A DNA stretch of 33,275 bases from Corallococcus carmarthensis. GTDB lineage: Bacteria > Myxococcota > Myxococcia > Myxococcales > Myxococcaceae. Below the pieces are notes generated by a model. The model was given only the letters and a program-made list of their open reading frames with translations. It was not told the DNA's origin and made no database searches. Shown in pieces: positions 32,024 through 33,275 of this stretch. Location: assembly GCF_003611695.1 (NCBI RefSeq), contig NZ_RAWE01000098.1, positions 1-33,275 on the forward strand, read 5' to 3'. The first letter of the stretch is position 1. Every line of letters starts with the position of its first letter. The position numbers were made by a program, and so were the translations under genes.

Positions 32024-32905
32024 GTGAAGGGGGACGGCCACACGCTTTCGTCCATGTTGCGTCCCGGAGAGGATCTGCTGAGGGTCGAGGACCGCCTGTG
32101 GCTGCTCACCGCGGCGACGGGGAAGGGCGTCTATGACTTCGCCTTCGACCGGTTCTTCGCGTGCCGGCGGCCGTATGGGCTGCCCGACGCGCCCATCGAA
32201 GTCATCGCACGCGCGGGAGCGTGGCCCGACTACGCGGAGCGCTACCGCGAGCTGGAGGCGCAGGGCGTGCGGCTGGTCCATTCGCCAGAGCAGCATCTGC
32301 TCGCGACGGAGCTGCCGCACTGGTATCCGCTGCTGGAGGACCTGACGCCCAGAAGCATCTGGTTCGACACGCCCCCGGATGCGCGCACGGTGGAGGAGGC
32401 GTTGGGCTGGCCGGTGTTCCTCAAGGGCGCGCGGCAGACCAGCCGTCACCGCAAGTCCCTCTCCATCATCGAAGGGCCGGAGGCCTTCCGTCAGGCGCTG
32501 GAGGCCTACGCGCGGGATTCCATCCTGCACTGGCAGCAGGTGGTGTGCCGCGAGCTGCGGCCCCTGCGGCGCGTGGACGACACGCAGGGCGCGGATGCGT
32601 TGCCTCGCTCGTTCGAGTTCCGGACCTTCTGGTGGCGGCAGCAGCTGGTGGGCGCCGGGCCCTACTGGTGGCAGGGGACGCCGTACTCCCTGACGCCACG
32701 GGAGGAGCAGGAGGCGCTGGCGCTCGCGGGGGAGGCGGCGCGCCGGGTGGCGCTCCCGTTCCTGGTCGTCGACGTGGCCCAGGAGGTGTCCGGCCGGTGG
32801 ATCGTCATCGAATGCAACGACGGCCAGGAGAGCGGCTACGTCGGCGTGTCACCCTTCGCGCTCTGGCAGCGAGTCCTGGACGTGGAGCGGGAGCGGGAGG
32901 GCTGA
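32024..32905 (+). CDS. ATP-grasp domain protein, R2K clade-like
   Basis: This 293-aa soluble protein has WPVFLKGARQTSRHRKSLSI (about 127-146), an ATP-grasp lysine region. It ends with VDVAQEVSGRWIVIECNDGQ followed by ESGY, where Glu and Asn/Asp form the metal site in ATP-grasp enzymes. The DGQ-SGY ending resembles R2K-type ATP-grasp proteins (DUF4343 relatives). A GTG start at 32024 is assumed; ATG 32054 is the alternative. It is last in the cobalamin/queuosine/transporter operon, 11 nt after the EamA gene. Its ligase substrate is unknown. Tandem repeats begin 16 nt after the stop. Confidence 0.8.
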   Translation: MKGDGHTLSSMLRPGEDLLRVEDRLWLLTAATGKGVYDFAFDRFFACRRPYGLPDAPIEVIARAGAWPDYAERYRELEAQGVRLVHSPEQHLLATELPHWYPLLEDLTPRSIWFDTPPDARTVEEALGWPVFLKGARQTSRHRKSLSIIEGPEAFRQALEAYARDSILHWQQVVCRELRPLRRVDDTQGADALPRSFEFRTFWWRQQLVGAGPYWWQGTPYSLTPREEQEALALAGEAARRVALPFLVVDVAQEVSGRWIVIECNDGQESGYVGVSPFALWQRVLDVEREREG

Positions 32906-32921
32906 GCACCCCGCACGAACC

Positions 32922-33110
32922 GGTCCGACAGTCGGACCCGTTTTGGATGACCGTGGCCGGCGGCCTCTGCTCCAACCAAGCCGCGGAAACTGTCCGACAG
33001 TCGGACCCGTTTGGAAGACCGCGGCCGGGGGACTGCCGCTCCAGCCGAGCCGCGGAAACGGGTCCGACAGGAGGGTTGCGCGGAATAGCGGTTCAGCCTG
33101 GCCGCGATGC
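32922..33110. repeat. Tandem ~70-bp repeat units with a GTCCGAC palindrome
   Basis: Three imperfect units begin at 32923, 32992 and 33062 (spacing 69 and 70). Units 1 and 2 share the palindrome GTCCGACAGTCGGAC, then CCGTTT, a gap, GGCCGG, CTCCA and CCGCGGAAAC. Unit 3 has lost the right half of the palindrome and is shortened. The palindrome arms extend to 8 bp in unit 1 (GGTCCGAC/GTCGGACC). The element resembles the TGTCCGAC cluster at 53-73. Confidence 0.65.
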
Positions 33111-33275
33111 AGGGGGAGGAGCAGGGGCCTCGAAGAGGACGAAGACGCAAAAAAGCCGGCTGCGGGAGAGCAGCCGGCTGACGTTATGGGCCAGCAGCTT
33201 GAGGAAGACTTCCGCGTCGATGGTGGGCGGGTGCCGGGAGGAGAGGCGGTGAAAGCCCATGTCGTGCTGCAGCGA
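33093..33275 (-). CDS. 3' end of a gene running off the window, possibly transposase-like
   Basis: The minus strand from the window edge encodes 60 residues in an open frame ending at TGA (33095-33093). It begins SLQHDMGFHRLSSRHPP and contains a helix AEVFLKLLAHNVSRLLSRSR. Strong G/C at third positions and the A-x-x-x-L-x-x-L-A-x-N-x-x-R-L pattern recall the C-terminal helix of DDE transposases, but the fragment is too short to be sure. An intrinsic terminator lies inside the frame, 54 nt before the stop, so the last residues may not be translated or the 3' end is decayed. The start lies beyond the window. Confidence 0.45.
   Translation of the reverse strand, partial: SLQHDMGFHRLSSRHPPTIDAEVFLKLLAHNVSRLLSRSRLFCVFVLFEAPAPPPASRPG
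33149..33179 (-). terminator. Intrinsic terminator on the minus strand
   Basis: AGCCGGCTGC (33154-33163) pairs perfectly with GCAGCCGGCT (33170-33179) around a 6-nt loop. Read on the minus strand the 10-bp stem is followed by six T residues (A-run 33149-33154 on the plus strand), the classic Rho-independent form. It lies within the apparent reading frame of the gene at the window edge. Confidence 0.72.

Noticed and set aside
1-33275. tRNA, rRNA, CRISPR arrays or complete insertion sequences
   Set aside because: Read through for tRNA-like cloverleaf signals, regularly spaced short repeats and paired terminal inverted repeats; none found. The only repeats are those listed.

Overview
The window is very GC-rich (roughly 70% by eye) with strong G/C at third codon positions. 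Genes are tightly packed, often with 4-bp ATGA/GTGA overlaps. Lipoprotein genes are frequent, and there is a lipoprotein-nuclease/SUKH pair of the kind used in outer-membrane exchange. Together this points to a myxobacterium of the Myxococcus/Corallococcus type. No rRNA, tRNA or CRISPR array was seen. About 28 protein-coding genes are supported, one of them partial at the right edge.

Layout. (1) 239-4466, plus: a three-gene amidoligase-type locus with a circularly permuted ATP-grasp, an alpha-E protein, and a fusion of a class II glutamine-amidotransferase-like domain to a transglutaminase. The amidotransferase half lacks its catalytic Cys. (2) 4656-10688, plus: a five-gene biosynthetic operon with an AfsA-type hotdog butenolide synthase, an ICMT-like methyltransferase, an extended SDR with an altered active site, a PEP-synthase/rifampin-phosphotransferase-like enzyme, and a UbiA-like membrane transferase. 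This is the most exciting part of the window: a candidate gamma-butyrolactone or phospho-butenolide signal pathway outside the actinobacteria. (3) 10756-15287: an accessory region with a Cys-rich lipoprotein, a GAF/LuxR regulator, a lipoprotein with three Cys4 repeats, a 133-aa orphan and a SitAI-like toxin-immunity pair. A 26/28-identical direct repeat flanks part of it, and one copy is the right arm of a perfect 14-bp hairpin.

(4) 15333-20511: a GT39-type membrane glycosyltransferase, a YyaL-type thioredoxin-domain protein, and a secreted transglutaminase. (5) 20574-22041, minus: a D-Ala-D-Ala-ligase-like ATP-grasp overlapping a GNAT gene by 110 nt, probably co-transcribed with the transglutaminase. 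(6) 22208-25050, plus: an HD phosphohydrolase and a NUDIX-metallo-beta-lactamase fusion. (7) 25065-29397, minus: an exported glycine-rich protein, a cytochrome c-FTR1 iron permease fusion, a small Cys-rich lipoprotein, and folA-thyA. (8) 29501-32905, plus: a cobalamin adenosyltransferase, queG, an EamA transporter, and an R2K-like ATP-grasp. (9) 32922-33275: tandem ~70-bp repeats with a TGTCCGAC palindrome, a minus-strand intrinsic terminator, and the 3' end of a possibly transposase-like gene.

Themes: three different ATP-grasp ligases and two transglutaminases lie within 33 kb, which suggests peptide-bond chemistry on small peptides or cell-surface proteins. The AfsA operon is followed by a LuxR regulator that could respond to its product. 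All family assignments are by eye from motifs; no database search was run.
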